Below are positions 24,414 through 33,490 of a DNA stretch of 64,000 nucleotides, piece after piece. The stretch is from the NCBI GenBank assembly GCA_012970285.1, contig JIBW01000006.1, forward strand, positions 310,001 through 374,000, read 5' to 3'. Numbering within the stretch: the stretch's first letter is position 1; each line of letters opens with the position of its first letter. This stretch comes from Bacillaceae bacterium JMAK1 (GTDB taxonomy: Bacteria; Bacillota; Bacilli; Bacillales; Marinococcaceae). The notes under the pieces were generated by a model that made no database searches, was not told where the DNA came from, and was given only the letters and a program-made list of their open reading frames with translations. The translations under genes were made by a program, and so were the position numbers.

Positions 24414-25583
24414 TTAACACCGTTTGTACACTTGATACCCACCGCACCACGTTTCACTTAGTTGATCGTTTTGGTAAATTACAAAGTCAGCATCACAGTT
24501 TTTCGCAAGACTCCCCTTTGTCGTTGTCATTTGAAGAGACTTTGCCGCGTTATATGAAGTCATTCGTACAATCTCTTGCCATGTAGCCCCTGTAATCGAA
24601 CGCATCTTATCGACTACGTCATTCATTTTGAGCACACTTCCGGCGAGCGTTCCGTCTTCTAATCGCGCCTGACCATTAGAAACGACAACCCGCTGACCGC
24701 CCAGCTCATAACTCCCATCACTCATCCCTTTTGCTCGCATCGCATCGGTAATTAAAATGAGCTGCTTCGGACCAATCGCACGATATGCCCCGCGAACGGC
24801 TCCTTCATGAACATGATGACCATCGACAATTAACTCGCTCATTAGTCGCTCATGGGATAACGCTGCCCCAACGACACCAGGTTCCCGATGGTGAAAACCA
24901 CTCATTCCATTAAAAAGGTGGGTAACGTTCACTTCACCTTTTTCTAGTTCCAAAAATGCTAAGACGTCTTCATACGTTGCATTTGAATGCCCGATCGACG
25001 TTCGTACGTTCTCCTGTTGCAGCTGTCTGTGAAGTTGAGCGGCTCCTGTAAGTTCAGGAGCAAGGGTAACGATTTTAATCTTCCCTTGCGCTAACCGTTG
25101 AAACGTTTCGTATAGAGTAATGCTTGGTAATTGAAGGTGTGCAAACGGCTGCGCTCCGCGTTTCGACTCAGAAAGAAACGGTCCTTCTAGATGGACACCC
25201 AGAAGTGTTGCCGCCCTGCTTTCCTCTTCATAAGTCGCCGCCTTATGGAGCACTCGACTTATCTGTTCAGCAGAACTTGTCATCGTCGTTGCTACGTAGG
25301 ATGTTGTTCCTTCTTCGGGCAATCGCTTCCCTAATCGTGTAAACACTTCATCCGTACCATCCATCACATCCATCCCATAACCTCCGTGAATATGGAGGTC
25401 AATAAAGCCAGGTAACAGGACCGATGACTCATCAAGACGATAACGCTTCACCCCTTTGAGTTGCTGAGAAGTTAAGTCTTTGCCTACGTCCGCAATCTTT
25501 CCGTGTTTCACATAAATGTATCCATTGTTCCAAACTGAGCGATGATCGATCATTGTTGGACCCTGTATGATAAACGACTCCAC
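24414..25583 (-). CDS. nagA: N-acetylglucosamine-6-phosphate deacetylase
   Basis: NagA removes acetate from GlcNAc-6-phosphate during reuse of wall sugar, giving the same metabolite GlmS makes. The 389-residue amidohydrolase has metal and substrate motifs GFIDLHIHGGYGMDV, HLEGPFL, SIGHSNATYED, HLFNGMS and ITDAMRAKG. The GTG start follows AAAGGAG. No nagB or nagR lies next to it. The product ends about 40 bases before a terminator. Confidence 0.92.
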   Translation of the reverse strand: MESFIIQGPTMIDHRSVWNNGYIYVKHGKIADVGKDLTSQQLKGVKRYRLDESSVLLPGFIDLHIHGGYGMDVMDGTDEVFTRLGKRLPEEGTTSYVATTMTSSAEQISRVLHKAATYEEESRAATLLGVHLEGPFLSESKRGAQPFAHLQLPSITLYETFQRLAQGKIKIVTLAPELTGAAQLHRQLQQENVRTSIGHSNATYEDVLAFLELEKGEVNVTHLFNGMSGFHHREPGVVGAALSHERLMSELIVDGHHVHEGAVRGAYRAIGPKQLILITDAMRAKGMSDGSYELGGQRVVVSNGQARLEDGTLAGSVLKMNDVVDKMRSITGATWQEIVRMTSYNAAKSLQMTTTKGSLAKNCDADFVIYQNDQLSETWCGGYQVYKRC

Positions 25584-25632
25584 TTGCCAGACTCCTTTCT
25601 CACGTTAAAATAACTTTTTTTGAATTTTTTAG

Positions 25633-25657
25633 GTTTGAGGACAACCTGCCCGGGGAA
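25633..25657 (+). promoter_or_regulatory. Candidate SigB promoter
   Basis: GTTTGA (25633-25638), 13 bp, then GGGGAA (25652-25657), close to the SigB pattern GTTTAA-N13/14-GGGWAW. A start near 25665 would leave a short leader before AAAGGAGG and the ATG at 25690. Confidence 0.45.
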
Positions 25658-25689
25658 CAATTTCACTAGATACAAAAGGAGGCTACACC

Positions 25690-25968
25690 ATGAAAGTAGA
25701 TGCACTATACGCTGATGGCGGCAAAGCGATTACATTCCGTACTGGTGAATTAACCATACATGAAAATGACCAATGGAAAGGAACTTTTCATCAAGTTGAA
25801 GAACAGAGCTTGATGTTTGATGCAGTGAGTACGAAAAAGCCGATGATGTTTAAGTTTGAAACGAGCGGCGGTACGTATGAAGGTCAAGGATTCGTTGCAG
25901 ACATCGATAGTGAAAAGACCGAGAACGTCATTCACATTGAAAGTAACGGAAACCTTACAAAACAATAA
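25690..25968 (+). CDS. Small conserved-looking protein, possibly stress-induced
   Basis: This 92-residue protein is mostly alternating beta strands (ITFRTGELTIHENDQW, FKFETSGGTYEGQGFV) and rich in Glu, Asp and Lys, with no signal or membrane helix. The ATG has AAAGGAGG eight bases upstream, and a terminator follows, so it is a single-gene unit. I do not recognise the family. A SigB-like promoter upstream suggests general stress control. Confidence 0.72.
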   Translation: MKVDALYADGGKAITFRTGELTIHENDQWKGTFHQVEEQSLMFDAVSTKKPMMFKFETSGGTYEGQGFVADIDSEKTENVIHIESNGNLTKQ

Positions 25969-25980
25969 GGATCGTCAAAG

Positions 25981-26006
25981 ACTCCCAATTCTTGGGAGTT
26001 TTTTTG
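25981..26006 (+). terminator. Terminator after the 92-residue gene
   Basis: ACTCCCAA and TTGGGAGT around TTC, followed by seven T. Confidence 0.88.
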
Positions 26007-26080
26007 TTTAGTCTCCCGAAACTTTTCCGTGTTTCTCCACGAAGAAAGCGTTATGATAAATAGTGGAGGAGGAGAAATTT

Positions 26081-27433
26081 ATGGAAATGTCCCCCAGTCA
26101 TAAAAAGAACCTCGTGCGTTTACTTGCAATTTTACTTACGTTTACAGTAATCAACGGTACGATGTTTAATGTTACAATTCCAGACATCGCCGAATCATTT
26201 AACTTAATGCCTTCACAAGTGAGCTGGGTAATGACCGGCTATATTCTCGTCTATGCGATCGGTTCAGTCATGTACGGAAAGCTTGCGGATGTGATCCCGT
26301 TAAAGCGCTTACTTACGATTGGTATCGTTCTATTTTCCCTCGGTTCCATCTTAGGTTTTTTATCACCAAACTACACGACTCTTTTAGTTGCGAGAATCCT
26401 TCAAGCTTTAGGTGGAGCAGCCATTCCAGCTCTCGGATTCATAATTCCTTCACGCTATTTCACACATGATCGCGGAAAGGTTTTTGGCATCATTTCATCC
26501 ACCGTTGCATTTGCATCTGGGGTTGGGCCGATTGCCGGCGGATTAATTGGTGGCTTTTTAGACTGGCGCTTTTTATTTCTTGTTCCAGCAAGTGCAGCAT
26601 TCGCTATCCCACTATTTAGACGCTGGTTGCCTGATGAAGAGGTACGCGCACAAAAAATCGATTATTTCGGTGCCGTACTCGTTGCCATTTTCGTTGCCTC
26701 ACTCTTGTTGTTCGTGACGATGCTCATTTGGAGCTTATTACTTATTTCTATTTTAGCTTTTGCCATACTCGTCTTCCACATCAACCGAGTAGACTCACCG
26801 TTTATCGATCCTGTTCTACTCAAAAACCGACGTTATACGATCACCATTTTCACAAGCTTCCTAGGAACGAGTGTCATGTTCGGACTCATCTTCGTTTTGC
26901 CGATTATGATGCGTGACCTCTATGATGCAACAACGCTTGGAATTGGTCTATTGCTCTTCCCAGGTGCAATGGCAGCAGGGATCTTCGGACGCTTTGGCGG
27001 AACGCTTATTGATAAAAAAGGGAGCATTTACGTCTTGCGAATTGCGCTTTTACTCGTTGCAATTGGCGTATTCTTTATTAGTGTATTCACTAGTTCTTCC
27101 TTGCTTCTTCTAGGCAGCGCTGTGTTTATCGCCTACATCGGTTTCCCGTTATTGCAAAGCGCAACAGCCAACTTGTTGTCTCATATGCTGACAAAAGAAG
27201 AAACCGGAGTTGGGATGGGTCTTTTCAACTTGTGTAATTTCATTTCTGGTGCTTTTAGCTCTGCCATCTTCGGGAGCATCCTCGACCTTGATGGCATGAC
27301 ATTTTCATTCAATCCATTAAATGCTCACGGAGACCATGCGATTTACAGCAACTTATACCTCGTACTTTCAGTCGTAGCTCTGTTCGCCCTATTGATGTTC
27401 TTTGCATTTTATAATCGATCAAAAAAAGCATAA
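26081..27433 (+). CDS. MFS drug exporter, DHA2/TetL-like
   Basis: The 450-residue protein is a proton-driven exporter of the major facilitator superfamily. It starts MEMSPSHKK at the ATG after GGAGGAGG; an earlier in-frame start would use that site as coding sequence. Motif A-like GKLADVIPLKRLL lies between helices 2 and 3, and the antiporter motif C region reads GVGPIAGG. Fourteen helices fit the length, as in TetA(L)/QacA relatives. Substrate cannot be told. It stands alone between two terminators. Confidence 0.85.
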   Translation: MEMSPSHKKNLVRLLAILLTFTVINGTMFNVTIPDIAESFNLMPSQVSWVMTGYILVYAIGSVMYGKLADVIPLKRLLTIGIVLFSLGSILGFLSPNYTTLLVARILQALGGAAIPALGFIIPSRYFTHDRGKVFGIISSTVAFASGVGPIAGGLIGGFLDWRFLFLVPASAAFAIPLFRRWLPDEEVRAQKIDYFGAVLVAIFVASLLLFVTMLIWSLLLISILAFAILVFHINRVDSPFIDPVLLKNRRYTITIFTSFLGTSVMFGLIFVLPIMMRDLYDATTLGIGLLLFPGAMAAGIFGRFGGTLIDKKGSIYVLRIALLLVAIGVFFISVFTSSSLLLLGSAVFIAYIGFPLLQSATANLLSHMLTKEETGVGMGLFNLCNFISGAFSSAIFGSILDLDGMTFSFNPLNAHGDHAIYSNLYLVLSVVALFALLMFFAFYNRSKKA

Positions 27434-27455
27434 GAATAATTCTTATGCTTTTTTC
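27422..27455. terminator. Bidirectional terminator
   Basis: GCATAAG and CTTATGC around AATAATT, with A- and T-runs on both sides, between the MFS gene and the convergent 58-residue gene. Confidence 0.85.
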
Positions 27456-27456
27456 T

Positions 27457-27633
27457 TTAATCGTACTTTTTACAGTCGCAATGTTCACATACAATATAAC
27501 CTTGTCCATCATAAGCGAGTAGCCCATCCGCTGTAGCGACAAATTCTTTATTACTTATGCTTTTATGCTCGCATGCATCCTTTACGTATCTCATGTTATG
27601 GAGCACTTTCTGATCATGGTCCAACAAATACAC
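27457..27633 (-). CDS. 58-residue Cys-containing protein, unknown
   Basis: Reading leftwards from a GTG that has AAAGGGG eight bases upstream, the frame encodes 58 residues. They include VLHNMRYVKDACEHKSISNK in the middle and GYIVCEHCDCKKYD at the end. The C-terminal CEHCDC cluster plus the earlier CEH could bind zinc. It stops two bases from the shared terminator. I do not recognise the family. The start could instead be the ATG 13 codons in, but that has no good ribosome site. Confidence 0.6.
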   Translation of the reverse strand: MYLLDHDQKVLHNMRYVKDACEHKSISNKEFVATADGLLAYDGQGYIVCEHCDCKKYD

Positions 27634-27734
27634 GCCGCGACCCCTTTCTTACTACTCCGAACGATTAGATTCATCCTAGTTCTAATATATCATTAATTAC
27701 AACATGATTCAGCGTCCACTTGAACATGGTAATG

Positions 27735-27765
27735 AAGAAACCCTCGCTCTTATAGAACGAGGGTT
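27735..27765 (-). terminator. Terminator after the glycosylase-like gene
   Basis: AACCCTCG and CGAGGGTT around an 11-base loop, ending in TTTCTTC on the - strand just after the gene stop. Confidence 0.6.
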
Positions 27766-27768
27766 ACA

Positions 27769-28911
27769 TTAGCCTTCAGTCACATTAACATCACTTGCAC
27801 CGAGACGTTCAGCAAATGAGCGTAACGCTTCTTGCACTCGTGGGAGCTTAGCCACACCTTCAAAACTTCTGACATGAAGAACCCGTTTCTCTCGGTCAAG
27901 CCATGGGTCAACACGACCAATCAGCTGATCGTCAACGAGAACGGGCATCGTATAAGGACCGTAACGACGCTTCGCTTTAGGTACATAAATTTCCCAACGA
28001 TAGTTCATTTCAAACAAATCTTCGACTCGAGAACGACTCCAAAGAAGTGAGTCAAGCGGTGGCAAGAAAGCGACTCGTTCGTTCGCTGTTTTAGAACGAG
28101 CGAGCTCCTCCGCATCTTCTTCAAGAACATAATAGTCTCTGGATGCTCCTTCGATCACCACTTTGACGAGCTCACGGTTGTTCCACTTATCATGAACGAT
28201 TTGTTTTCGTTCTGTCGCGCTTAATTTTTGCCAGCCGAACCTCGAATCTCTAGGATCAATTAAGCGATACGCACGCATATACTTTTCTAAAAGAAGACGA
28301 TCAGCCTCTACACTCGATAAGTGCTTTGCTTCTCGTTGAATTGCTGCTGGAATTTGCTCTTCCGTAAGTGCAAAGTGTCTTATACTCCCTGCTCTACCAC
28401 TTACTTGAATCTCTCCACACTCGAATAAAATCCTCAACGCGTGTGTTGTTTCCTTTGTCGTCGCTTTCGTCGGATGATCCCAACCACCAACGACTTTACG
28501 ATCACTAAAAAACGCTTGCGATGGTTTCGGTCCTTCGTTGGCTAAAAGTGTGACAATCTCACGCATCGCATCTCTATATTCCGTCTGCTCCTCTTGCCAT
28601 CGTGAACGTATACGTTCACGAACCCCCTTTAAAAGGGGATAGTCTTCCATCGGCAAAAGGCACGCTGCATTCGCAAAGTGTTCAAATGCGAGCTTTTGCT
28701 CGAGTAGTTGTCCGTAATCATCATTGCGATATGCGTCCATTCTGTTCATGAAAACGAGGTGATGGTTGCGCTCAACGACGGCAACCGGATCCAGTTGCAC
28801 CGCTTCTAATGTTGTCAATGTTTGAAGAGCACTGGAACAATGCGGAAGTAACTTGGCAATTAGAAATTGACGTGCAACAGTCGATGTTACATGAAGCTCT
28901 TCCATCATCAT
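27769..28911 (-). CDS. YcaQ/AlkX-like DNA glycosylase (winged-helix HTH_42 family)
   Basis: The 380-residue protein matches the winged-helix family whose studied members (YcaQ, AlkX, AlZ) unhook interstrand crosslinks or remove bulky alkyl adducts from DNA. The catalytic Q-x-D/Q motif is seen as VQLDPV near residue 40, followed by ERNHHLVFMNR. Later motifs include FHRDSRF-like DPRDSRFGWQKLS and FLPPLDSLLWSRSRVEDLFEMNYRWEIYVP, the usual C-terminal signature. The QLD form points to the AlkX branch. It stands alone 17 bases downstream of thiD. Confidence 0.8.
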   Translation of the reverse strand: MMMEELHVTSTVARQFLIAKLLPHCSSALQTLTTLEAVQLDPVAVVERNHHLVFMNRMDAYRNDDYGQLLEQKLAFEHFANAACLLPMEDYPLLKGVRERIRSRWQEEQTEYRDAMREIVTLLANEGPKPSQAFFSDRKVVGGWDHPTKATTKETTHALRILFECGEIQVSGRAGSIRHFALTEEQIPAAIQREAKHLSSVEADRLLLEKYMRAYRLIDPRDSRFGWQKLSATERKQIVHDKWNNRELVKVVIEGASRDYYVLEEDAEELARSKTANERVAFLPPLDSLLWSRSRVEDLFEMNYRWEIYVPKAKRRYGPYTMPVLVDDQLIGRVDPWLDREKRVLHVRSFEGVAKLPRVQEALRSFAERLGASDVNVTEG

Positions 28912-28927
28912 TCCTCCTTTTCCACGA

Positions 28928-29725
28928 CTACATGTTCTTCAATCGGTGCCCCCAATGATTCGTTGGACCTTGTCCTTTACCAATCTCAAGCGGATTAGAA
29001 ATAGCACTCGTAATATACGATTTCCCATGTTCGACAGCTTGATTCAATGAATCACCTTCAGCTAGGCGTGCCGTAATTGCAGCTGCATACGTACAACCGC
29101 TACCGTGTGTATGCTTCGTATCAAAACGTTTCGCAGAAAACTTCAGGAACTCTGAACCGTTGTACAAATAATCATCTGCCTCACCTTTGTAGTGTCCACC
29201 CTTGATCAAAGCAGCCTTCACACCATATTCTTCAACGAGTATACGACCTGCTTCTTTCATGTCCTCAATCGTTTCAATCGTAAGACCAGTTAACGCTTCA
29301 GCTTCAGGTAGATTCGGTGTAACCAACGTCGCTAGTGGCAACAGTTCCTCTTTTACCGACTGTCGTGCTTCTTGTGATATTAATTCATGCCCACTAGAAG
29401 CAACCATCACAGGGTCAAGTACATAGTCACTTACGTTGTATTCTTTTAGCTTCTTTGCCACGATGGCAATCGCAGAAGGATTGGAAAGCATGCCTGTCTT
29501 AACTGCATCTGGACGTATATCTTCAAACACCGCATCAATTTGACTTTCGATAAATTCTTCATTCATGTCGACAAAAGACCGTACCCCAAGCGTGTTTTGA
29601 CTCACGACCGATGTAATGACGCTCATCCCAAATACACCTAATTCTTGAAACGTCTTTAAGTCTGCTTGAATACCGGCTCCCCCTGTAGGATCAGTGCCTG
29701 CGATAGTTAGTGCTTTTGATACCAT
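28928..29725 (-). CDS. thiD: Hydroxymethylpyrimidine/phosphomethylpyrimidine kinase ThiD
   Basis: ThiD phosphorylates hydroxymethylpyrimidine (phosphate) for thiamine synthesis. The ATG for MVSKALTIAGTDPTGGAGIQ is chosen because GAGGAGG precedes it by seven bases; the longer frame to 29815 runs through the riboswitch terminator. The 265-residue ribokinase-like protein has the GTDPTGGAGIQAD N-terminal motif, DPVMVASSG and the anion-hole HGSGCTYAAA. TPP control upstream fits a thiamine role rather than a pyridoxal kinase. Confidence 0.95.
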   Translation of the reverse strand: MVSKALTIAGTDPTGGAGIQADLKTFQELGVFGMSVITSVVSQNTLGVRSFVDMNEEFIESQIDAVFEDIRPDAVKTGMLSNPSAIAIVAKKLKEYNVSDYVLDPVMVASSGHELISQEARQSVKEELLPLATLVTPNLPEAEALTGLTIETIEDMKEAGRILVEEYGVKAALIKGGHYKGEADDYLYNGSEFLKFSAKRFDTKHTHGSGCTYAAAITARLAEGDSLNQAVEHGKSYITSAISNPLEIGKGQGPTNHWGHRLKNM

Positions 29726-29753
29726 ATCAATTCTCCTCCTCGTGATGCGCAAA

Positions 29754-29791
29754 TAAAAAAACCTCCTGGTCAACACAGAAGGAGAAAGGTT
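29754..29791 (-). terminator. Riboswitch expression-platform terminator
   Basis: After the TPP aptamer, CTCCT and AGGAG with extra flanking pairs form a hairpin followed by seven T on the - strand. This is the switchable terminator before thiD. Confidence 0.75.
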
Positions 29792-29815
29792 TAGACACAC
29801 AGATGTGCACACCAT

Positions 29816-29904
29816 CCACTTTCCTCCGCCGCTGTACGGATCAGGTTCAAAGGGTTTTAAGCTTTCGCTGTCTCTCAGCGCTACATTTCGCGCACCCCTA
29901 GTGG
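29816..29904 (-). ncRNA. TPP riboswitch
   Basis: On the - strand CCACTAGGGGTGC opens the aptamer. GCTGAGAGACAGC is the conserved pyrimidine-sensor loop, ACCCTTTGAACCTGAT is the classic thi-box core, and GGCGGAGGAAAGTGG closes P1. Thiamine pyrophosphate binding should favour the downstream terminator and shut off thiD. Confidence 0.96.
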
Positions 29905-29999
29905 TCTATTTTCGTTCATTTTAGCATACATATTATAAGATGTATGCAAATTAACATGATACGATATGAACGTATACCTAAAAAGAAGGGGGGATACAT

Positions 30000-31448
30000 A
30001 TGGACATTATTTCAATTTTACTTAGCTTGCTCGTCCTTCTAAATATCATGTTAGCTGCTGTTATTGTTTTTATGGAACGTAAAGACATCCATTCCACTTG
30101 GGCTTGGCTCTTGATCTTAATGTTTCTCCCATTTATCGGATTCATTCTTTATTTAATCCTCGGTCAGAACTTAAGCCGTAAACGCCTATTCAATTGGGAT
30201 GGCATCGAAAAGATTGGACTTAAAGACAGCATCAACACGCAACTCCGCCAAATTGAAGATGGCAGTTATCACTTCCACAGTAATACCGCCAGCGACAATG
30301 TAAACCTCATTACGTTACTTCTTCGAAGTGACGGTGCGTTACTCACCCAAGACAACGATATCGACGTATTCACAGATGGAATTGATAAGTTCTCAGAGTT
30401 AATTACAGACTTAGCAGCGGCTAACGATCACATTCATTTACAGTATTATATCTTTCGGAATGACAGTATCGGAAAGCGACTCATTGCTTTATTAACAGAA
30501 AAAGCACTTGCAGGTGTACAAGTCCGTGTCCTATACGACGATATGGGTTCAAGGAAACTCGCACGAAAGCACTTCCGCTCACTTATTCAAGCAGGTGGCG
30601 AAGTTGGTGTGTTCTTCCCATCACGCATTCCTTATGTAAACTCACGTTTAAACTATCGTAACCACCGTAAGATTGTCGTTATCGATGGAGCGATTGGCTA
30701 TGTTGGCGGCTTCAATGTTGGTGATGAATACCTCGGTCGCACGAAGCGATTTGGCTATTGGCGCGACAGTCACCTTAGATTGCGGGGCTCTTCTGTGAAA
30801 GCTTTACAAACGCGTTTCATATTGGATTGGAATCAAGCGAGTAAAGATCAAACCATTGAATACGAAGACCACTACTTCCCACCTGTTGAGACTACAGGTG
30901 AACTTGCTACGCAAATCGTATCCAGTGGTCCGGATACTGAATACGAAGAAATCAAGAATGGGTACATTAAAATGATTACGTCGGCCAAAGACTCTGTCTA
31001 CATTCAGACTCCATATCTTATTCCTGATGCGAGCTTGCTTGATGCCCTCCGAATTGCAGCGCTCGCCGGTAAAGATGTGCGCATTATGATTCCGAATAAG
31101 CCTGATCATATTTTTGTATATTGGGCAACTTATTCGTATATGGGTGAGTTACTTAAGGCAGGCGCCCGTTTCTTTATTTATGATGCTGGTTTTATCCACG
31201 CTAAAATGATCGTTGTCGATCGAAGCGTCGGTTCAATTGGTACTGCCAACATTGACGTTCGCAGCTTCCGTTTAAACTTCGAGGTCAACGCCTTCTTATA
31301 TCATGATGCAATTGGCAAAAAGCTTGCAGCAATCTTCGAACATGACCTTGAACAATGTTCTGAGATGACCGCACAACGTTACCGGGATCGCGGGGTTTGG
31401 ATTCGGTTTAAAGAGTCAATTTCACGTTTGTTATCGCCGATTTTATAA
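30000..31448 (+). CDS. cls: Cardiolipin synthase
   Basis: Cls joins two phosphatidylglycerols into cardiolipin at the membrane. The 482-residue protein has two N-terminal helices (about 3-22 and 33-55) with the DIHSTWAWLLILMFLPFIGF signature, and two phospholipase-D motifs: HRKIVVID (near 222) and HAKMIVVD (near 400). AAGGGGGG lies eight bases before the ATG. Cardiolipin commonly rises in salt-stressed bacilli. Single-gene unit. Confidence 0.94.
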   Translation: MDIISILLSLLVLLNIMLAAVIVFMERKDIHSTWAWLLILMFLPFIGFILYLILGQNLSRKRLFNWDGIEKIGLKDSINTQLRQIEDGSYHFHSNTASDNVNLITLLLRSDGALLTQDNDIDVFTDGIDKFSELITDLAAANDHIHLQYYIFRNDSIGKRLIALLTEKALAGVQVRVLYDDMGSRKLARKHFRSLIQAGGEVGVFFPSRIPYVNSRLNYRNHRKIVVIDGAIGYVGGFNVGDEYLGRTKRFGYWRDSHLRLRGSSVKALQTRFILDWNQASKDQTIEYEDHYFPPVETTGELATQIVSSGPDTEYEEIKNGYIKMITSAKDSVYIQTPYLIPDASLLDALRIAALAGKDVRIMIPNKPDHIFVYWATYSYMGELLKAGARFFIYDAGFIHAKMIVVDRSVGSIGTANIDVRSFRLNFEVNAFLYHDAIGKKLAAIFEHDLEQCSEMTAQRYRDRGVWIRFKESISRLLSPIL

Positions 31449-31467
31449 ATCTTACTTGTTCGATGTA

Positions 31468-31497
31468 AAGAAGCAAAGGATAGACCCCTTGCTTCTT
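31468..31497. terminator. Hairpin between convergent cls and spoIIP
   Basis: AAGAAGCAA and TTGCTTCTT with a 12-base loop. Neither flank has a long T-run, so strength is uncertain. Confidence 0.45.
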
Positions 31498-31501
31498 AGC
31501 A

Positions 31502-32641
31502 TTATTCTTCTTCCTCAAGCTGTTCATAGATGTACTCTTGGATGACGTCAGCCATGACGTCTGCACTACGATGCAACTCTTCAAAATTATTGTCAACGCC
31601 ACCAAACTCAATCAGTGTAGAATTCGGGGAAAGATCTTGGTTGTAAATCCCATTTACACCTGCTCCCCCACTTGCAATAACCCCTCGGCTAAGTCCTGGG
31701 TAACGCTCTTCCAAACGATGGTGCAATTCTGTTGCCATCGCTAAATTCCGTTCGTAATTCGGATGATCTTGACCAATCACAAACATCGTACGCGCGTAGC
31801 TTTCTCCATTGATCGTTGCTGTCGTGACATCTTTTGGCTGTGAATCGCGGTGAATATCAAAGAAAAACTCTAAACTTTCGTTCGTTTCAATCGCTTCAGT
31901 AACGATCTCCCTTGAGACGTCGTAAGACTGACTATAAGATAGCCCCCGCTCGTGAAGCCGACTCTCAATGGAATGCTCAGACACTTCAACAGGTAAATCG
32001 TAGCTACGGAATTGTTCACCTAGATATTTCCCTAGTTCGACAATGTTAATTTCAGAATGGTTCGCTACATCGCCTTCAATCTCTGGCAAAAACGACTCCG
32101 TATCATGAGTGTGTACTATATGGATAATTGGATCATCATCTGCGTCAATGTCAACATTTGGTCCTTCCTCTTCTTCATCTTGAGGAGTTGCAGGATACGT
32201 TTCGTCATACCATCCAGGTGGTGGTGCCGACTCCATCGGCATCGTCGTATAATCAGTTCCCTCACCAGCGACGATAATTTCTGCATCAAACGCAGAAAAC
32301 CCTGGCACTTCTCGACCTAATAATGTTCTCGGTTCTTGCAAATTAATGTTTGTCGTTAATTCAAAAGCAAGTTGCGTTGCACTTGGCAGTTCGGTATGTG
32401 TCTCACCCGTTTGAAAATAACGATTCTCTGTTCCAATGACGTGTACGAACCAGTCAGCTTGTACATCACTGACCCAACTATGAATTGTGGACGAAGAAAA
32501 GTGCTTTTCTACTTCTGTTGTTGTCATAACGAATATCATCACAAAGGTAATAACAATTACCGCAATGATTGCAAGCATAACCAGTTGCAGTTGCTTGAGC
32601 ATTCTTGCAATCACTTTCGTCATCGTTGTAGAACCAATCAC
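31502..32641 (-). CDS. spoIIP: Stage II sporulation protein P (peptidoglycan amidase)
   Basis: SpoIIP, with SpoIID and SpoIIM, degrades septal wall during engulfment of the forespore. The 379-residue protein has one N-terminal membrane helix (about 15-35) and an outer amidase domain with VHTHDTESFLPE, FFFDIHRDS and the metal/catalytic IEFGGVDNN. GTG start seven bases after AGGAGG. The usual neighbour gpr is absent. The gene is strong evidence that the host forms spores. Confidence 0.93.
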   Translation of the reverse strand: MIGSTTMTKVIARMLKQLQLVMLAIIAVIVITFVMIFVMTTTEVEKHFSSSTIHSWVSDVQADWFVHVIGTENRYFQTGETHTELPSATQLAFELTTNINLQEPRTLLGREVPGFSAFDAEIIVAGEGTDYTTMPMESAPPPGWYDETYPATPQDEEEEGPNVDIDADDDPIIHIVHTHDTESFLPEIEGDVANHSEINIVELGKYLGEQFRSYDLPVEVSEHSIESRLHERGLSYSQSYDVSREIVTEAIETNESLEFFFDIHRDSQPKDVTTATINGESYARTMFVIGQDHPNYERNLAMATELHHRLEERYPGLSRGVIASGGAGVNGIYNQDLSPNSTLIEFGGVDNNFEELHRSADVMADVIQEYIYEQLEEEE

Positions 32642-32812
32642 AGCCTGTCCTCCTGACTTGCAAAGACTATAAATGAGTCTATGCCTAGAAACAGAACACT
32701 AGAACAACGCTCATTCTTTCCACCGTGATTGAGTCTTCTCGCTTATAGAAGATACCATCTTAATCTTTTTGAAATAACATGAAGAGACTAACGTGCATAG
32801 AAGGTGATAACT

Positions 32813-33109
32813 TTGACTGAACATGATCACACACTCGAAAGATGCTTTCGAACCGAAGGGATCCTCTGGATCGCTTTTCTCGTTATAGCCATTCCAACAT
32901 TCAGCCTTTGGAACAGATCATTCATGACAATCCATATCCACCTCGTGCTAGAATCAGTCATTTACATTCTCTTAGGTACGATCTTCCTCGTAAAAAGACG
33001 CAGAAATCGTATCCGAAAGCGAAGTACGAGAGCTTTTATTTTCTTAACACTTGCCATCGGTTCTTATTCACTCACGGTCATTGCGATCCTTTCCTTCTTC
33101 ATAGCTTAG
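32813..33109 (+). CDS. Small membrane protein, unknown
   Basis: The 98-residue protein has three hydrophobic segments (about 17-33, 41-60, 75-97) with a strongly basic loop (KRRRNRIRKRS) after the second, which should face the cytoplasm. The start is taken as TTG because AAGGTG is spaced correctly from it; a GTG three codons earlier has no site. I do not recognise a family. It is convergent with yolD. Confidence 0.55.
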   Translation: MTEHDHTLERCFRTEGILWIAFLVIAIPTFSLWNRSFMTIHIHLVLESVIYILLGTIFLVKRRRNRIRKRSTRAFIFLTLAIGSYSLTVIAILSFFIA

Positions 33110-33122
33110 CGCCACTAGTTCC

Positions 33123-33476
33123 TCATGAGCAAAGCTCCACATGCACGAGAGAATGGAACTTCACGTAATGAACATCGTCTGTAGCACTAACGATATGAAA
33201 CTGCTTTTGAGCATGATTTAAATAGTCGCAATGTCCTTCTACTTCATGAAATTCTCCCTCGTTATAATACGTAAAAACCACCTGACGATTGTATGTCATT
33301 GCTTCTGATAACGTGAATTCGAACTCAAGCCACTGTTGTTCATCCAGTATTGGTTGTTCAACTTTCTTTCGTTCCTCTCGCTTTTGAAGCCATGCCTCTC
33401 GGTATTCCGGCAAAATCATCCGAGACGACTCCCATCGCATGTTCGAATTCGGGGTCAGCTTATTCATCATGATCAT
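33123..33476 (-). CDS. YolD-like protein
   Basis: The 117-residue protein matches the YolD family: RGMIxPE-like RMILPEYREAW near 20, then the beta-rich core VVFTYYNEGEFHEVEGHCDYLN. YolD proteins accompany Y-family polymerases of the UvrX type and are thought to act with them like UmuD. It follows the polymerase gene by 14 bases and shares its LexA-controlled promoter. Confidence 0.85.
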   Translation of the reverse strand: MIMMNKLTPNSNMRWESSRMILPEYREAWLQKREERKKVEQPILDEQQWLEFEFTLSEAMTYNRQVVFTYYNEGEFHEVEGHCDYLNHAQKQFHIVSATDDVHYVKFHSLVHVELCS

Positions 33477-33490
33477 CCTTTCACTCTTGA

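Noticed and set aside
29726-29815. N-terminal extension of ThiD
   Set aside because: It reads through the riboswitch terminator; the internal ATG has an excellent ribosome site and family N-terminus.
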